NCBI GenBank assembly: GCA_015039465.1 | Contig: MU130010.1 | Coordinates: 150,198 to 214,197 of the forward strand | Direction of reading: 5' to 3' | Source: Phlegmacium glaucopus | Lineage: Eukaryota > Basidiomycota > Agaricomycetes > Agaricales > Cortinariaceae | DNA length: 64,000 nt | In this document: piece by piece, positions 60,946-64,000 of the stretch | Position numbering within the stretch: the stretch's first letter is position 1 | Layout: every line of letters starts with the position of its first letter | The notes under the pieces: generated by a model | Told to the model about the DNA's origin: nothing | What the model saw: the letters and a program-made list of their open reading frames with translations, nothing else | Database searches by the model: none | Program-made: the position numbers and the translations under genes

Positions 60946-62923
60946 ATGAGATGGTCAATATTATTCGTGCTGCCGGGCGTTCTAGCTTTTGACTTCCCCT
61001 TCAGACTTCCGAATATATTTGCCTCAACGATTGTACCAACAACCATCACAGCACATGCAGAGGACGCGCCTTCCCCCATCCCCAGGATTGCTATCATTGG
61101 TGCTGGTGCAGGTGGGAGTTCAGCTGCACTTTGGCTCTCGAAAGCAAGGGCTAGGATTGGGGTGAATTTCGAAATTGACGTCTACGAAAGCAAAGACTAT
61201 ATTGGTGGTCGTGAGTGTCCCTAGTTTAATCACAAACATTCTCCAATTACAAAAAAACTTTAGGAAGCACCATTGTATACCCTTATGACAATTCCTCTCT
61301 TCCTGAGCTTGAACTTGGGGCATCTATATTTGTGGAAGCCAATCGAAATCTATGGCGAGCCTCGGACGAGTTCAACCTCACACGACGCGCTTTCCAAGAT
61401 CAGCATTATGAAACCGCTATTTGGGACGGCAAAAATCTACTATTTTCGGTACGTTGTGTGTTCGCTTCAGAGACCTCGTTCTACCATCATTAAATTTGGC
61501 ACCCTTCAGTTCACCGGCGGATGGTGGGATACAGCCAAGATGTTATGGAGATATGGCTTCATGTCACCCAAACGAACGGATTCATTGTATGAAAGCATTA
61601 TCAATGCCTAATTCTTCGTAACTCATTTCAGAGCAGTGTGCAAAACATAATCCAAAAGTTCTTGTCATTCTACACCAGCGACTCACCCAGTTGGGAAAAC
61701 CTACCCGATCTAGCTAGTGCTTTAGACTGGACAGCCATTATAAACAGTACTACCGAAGACTACCTTGAGACCCAGGGAGTTTCGCAGCAATACATTGGCG
61801 AGGTGGTCGAGGCTGCGACCCGGGTCAATTATGGACAGGTACGGAAGTTCAGTTTTCGGTGTCCATGTTATCTGAATATGCATATCTAGAATGCTGATTA
61901 TATCCATGCATTGGAGGGAGCGGCCTCTATGGCCGCTACGGGTGCTACCGGTATAGCTGGTGGAAATTACCAGATATTTGAAAAATTCATAGCTCAATCA
62001 GGTGCTAACGTGTACCTCAACACACCAGTGGGTTTTCATGGATTATTGCATCGACACCTGGGGACTAACCATAAAACCGTCTGTTAGGTAACGCGTGTTA
62101 CTTCAGCGACTTCTTCGTCTTTGAATTCGTGGCTTGTGAAGAGCAGTCGAGGTACAACAGATTATAAAGCTGTGATCTTGGCTGCTCCATTTCACTCCAC
62201 TGGCATTGACTTGCCACTTTCTCTTGAGGAACAGATACCTAAACAACCATATGTTCACTTGCATGTTACTCTTCTGTCGACAACTTCTGCCAGCCCAAAC
62301 CCCAAATACTTCGGTCTTGAACCATCTTCGCCAGCACCGCGGATCATTCTAACCACGAATCAGGGTAAGAGAGAAGGAGGCATTGCGCCCGAATTCAACT
62401 CTCTGAGCTACCATGGTCTCGTTCGTGATGGAGAGTGGGCTGTGAAAATATTTTCTGATCACGAACTCAGTGATGCTTGGTTGAATGAGATGTTCCAGGA
62501 TAAAATAGGTTGGATTTATAGAAAAGAAGTGAGTTCTGTTTTTTTTTGTCGGATATCAGAATGATTGATGCGAATTTGCCTTCATTGAAAGTGGGATGCT
62601 TATCCCAAGCTTCCGCCAACTTCTGTATTCCCTCCAGTGAAACTCGACCGAGGCTTCTACTATGTTAATTCATTTGAACCGTATGTGCACGATTCGATTT
62701 TCAATGTTGGGTTACTCACTCAGCTTCAAGGTTTATCTCTACAATGGAAACGGAAACTATTTCCTCCCGCAATATCGTTGATTTGCTATTCCGCGAGGAG
62801 TTCAATGCAGGCATCTGTGGCCAAAGCCCGACACCTATCGATTCAGACATAACCTCTCAATCCATCTTTAAAATCGAGGCGGAAAATAAGTCCGAGTCAT
62901 TCGTCTTGGGATGGGATTGTTGA
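60946..62923 (+). CDS. Prenylcysteine oxidase/lyase (FAD-dependent), secreted or lysosomal type
   Basis: It cleaves the thioether of farnesyl- or geranylgeranyl-cysteine from degraded prenylated proteins. A signal peptide (MRWSILFVLPGVLAF) is followed by the FAD dinucleotide-binding motif RIAIIGAGAGGSSAALWLSK and acidic DVYESKDYIGGR. Further blocks: LGASIFVEANRNLWR, YGFMSPKRTDSL, EVVEAATRVNYGQ, GAASMAATGATGIAGGNYQI, YKAVILAAPFHSTGIDLPL, and a C-terminus with VKLDRGFYYVNSFEPFISTM and EEFNAGICGQSP, ending VLGWDC. About seven exons join in frame; the final intron splits the codon after FEP. The last residue before the stop at 62921 is Cys, but no CaaX motif is present. Confidence 0.92.
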
Positions 62924-63066
62924 TCTATGTAAATCTATAGCTAGTTTGATAGGCATTGCTAAAAATGATATTTACTCGAAGTACTTACAGTTCGTTACTT
63001 TATGTTGGCACTTAGGCATTATGCATTATGTTTAAAGTAGTTTTATCGTGTGAGGAATCTTGATAA

Positions 63067-63864
63067 ATGACCATGACTCGCCAACTGCAACCCATCCTTT
63101 ATCATTACTTCAGTCGACCTGTTCCTTATGCACAGACCTGGGCTCTTCAGGACCGGATACACCAATTACAACTTCATCTTCGTCAATCATCATCAACCCA
63201 TCCAGACGTCTTACTACTTCTCCAGCACAGGCCAACTTACACGGCTGGTCGCAGACAAACAGATCTATCCATTCAAGATGACCGCACACGACTGCAGAGC
63301 ATTGGCGCCGACTTCGTCACAACCACGCGTGGTGGACAGTTGACATACCATGGACCTGGCCAATTGGTTGGATATCCTTTGATAGACCTCTCTCGATACA
63401 CCCCTACAATTGGTGCCCGCGACTACGTCTGTCGGATCCAAAAATTACTTCAAACGCATTTACTAAAAGCTCACGCAATCCAACACTTTCCATCCGAACA
63501 CACAGGTGTACTCTTAGATCCTACCAACAAAATCGCTAGCATCGGTGTACAGATTCGGCATAGGTTGACCTCTCATGGATTCGCTCTGAATCTCACGACG
63601 GAACCTCTCTCGTGGTTTGACCAGATTGTTGCGTGTGGGCTCATCGACGTAAAAGCTGTATCTGTAGAAACCAAGCTGCAGAAACCGGTCGACGTAAATA
63701 AGGAGGTGTCAGGAATTATTGAAACGTTTGGAGACATTTTCAATCGTAGAATGGTAAGATTGGATTTGGAGGCAGGAGGGGAGATTGAACAGGCCATTCT
63801 CGCTTTAGAGAAGGACGCTGAACAAGGTAGAGATTGGCCGGTGGCACCTAGAGCAGTCGTGTAA
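63067..63864 (+). CDS. Octanoyl-[acyl-carrier-protein] transferase LipB
   Basis: It transfers octanoate from mitochondrial ACP to lipoyl domains of the 2-oxoacid dehydrogenases and glycine cleavage H protein, the first step of lipoate synthesis. A single exon encodes 265 residues. The signature is complete: LLLLQHRPTYTAGR, TTTRGGQLTYHGPGQLVGYP, HTGVLLDPTNKIASIGVQIR with the catalytic Lys, HGFALNLTTEPLSWFDQIVACGL with the catalytic Cys, and VSVETKLQ. The N-terminus (MTMTRQLQPILYHYF) is short for a presequence. It lies 143 bp downstream of the prenylcysteine oxidase on the same strand; the last 136 bp of the window are non-coding. Confidence 0.95.
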   Translation: MTMTRQLQPILYHYFSRPVPYAQTWALQDRIHQLQLHLRQSSSTHPDVLLLLQHRPTYTAGRRQTDLSIQDDRTRLQSIGADFVTTTRGGQLTYHGPGQLVGYPLIDLSRYTPTIGARDYVCRIQKLLQTHLLKAHAIQHFPSEHTGVLLDPTNKIASIGVQIRHRLTSHGFALNLTTEPLSWFDQIVACGLIDVKAVSVETKLQKPVDVNKEVSGIIETFGDIFNRRMVRLDLEAGGEIEQAILALEKDAEQGRDWPVAPRAVV

Positions 63865-64000
63865 GGACATCATATTTTCGTTTAGTTTGCTCTCGATACT
63901 AAGTATTGGGACTCTAAGAGAAGACAACAGGCCCTAATTATATATCTGTAATATTATTTCATTGATAGATGCCGAGTCGTTGCCGACTACGCCTTCTAAA

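Overview
The window is nuclear DNA of a filamentous basidiomycete, most probably an Agaricomycete. The evidence is genes cut by many short introns (about 45-65 bp, GT-AG with a few GC-AG), a fused AROM protein, tandem seven-helix membrane proteins of a mushroom-type family, and a mixture of Ty3, Ty1/copia and terminal-inverted-repeat elements. Species cannot be fixed from this sequence alone. I rebuilt exon structures by hand from splice sites and protein-family conservation, so exon ends may be off by a few codons where not stated.

Layout. 0.5-4.6 kb (+): the B half of a 5-oxoprolinase, then a WASP-type actin nucleation promoter. 4.9-8.4 kb (-): a seven-helix membrane protein and a secreted GH12 glucanase. 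10.2-11.9 kb (+): a mitochondrial PPR protein. 12.7-13.9 kb: an unresolved exon pair and a foldback repeat. 14.0-17.6 kb (+): the cullin-like APC2 subunit. 18.9-21.9 kb (+): a divergent calmodulin paralogue followed by canonical calmodulin. 22.2 kb: an intron-containing tRNA-Thr. 22.4-27.8 kb (+): two tandem seven-helix paralogues. 28-30 kb: complex I subunit NDUFA2 (-) head to head with a Rax1-like RGS membrane protein (+). 30.3-37.3 kb (-): pentafunctional AROM and ribose-5-phosphate isomerase, with TFIIH subunit TFB5 (+) firing from the same intergenic gap. 38.1-40.3 kb (-): BCS1. 40.5-41.7 kb (+): an APH-fold protein. 41.9-47.5 kb (-): a mitochondrial HMG-box protein, an ABHD12-like hydrolase and a single-pass membrane protein. 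60.9-63.9 kb (+): prenylcysteine oxidase and octanoyltransferase LipB.

The 48.5-59.9 kb stretch is a nest of mobile DNA. An old retroelement RT-like ORF has been split by a 4,977-bp inverted-repeat transposon (53035-58011) flanked by an 8-bp target duplication; taking one copy of the duplication out restores the reading frame across the gap. The same RT-like ORF is cut on its other side by a degenerate Ty3 element whose 401-bp LTR ends at 52874. Inside the 5-kb transposon lies a 383-bp palindrome. A 5'-truncated copia element with its 3' LTR lies to the right and a 373-bp palindromic MITE to the left. The transposon carries two divergent genes, one with a viroplasmin-like domain and one from a mushroom multi-copy family. 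Both hold nonsense codons, and I recognise no transposase in either.

Functionally the host genes are mostly housekeeping: shikimate and pentose phosphate metabolism, mitochondrial respiration and lipoylation (NDUFA2, BCS1, LipB, PPR, mtHMG), cell cycle (APC2), transcription and repair (TFB5), actin (WASP) and calcium signalling. No biosynthetic cluster or defence system was seen.
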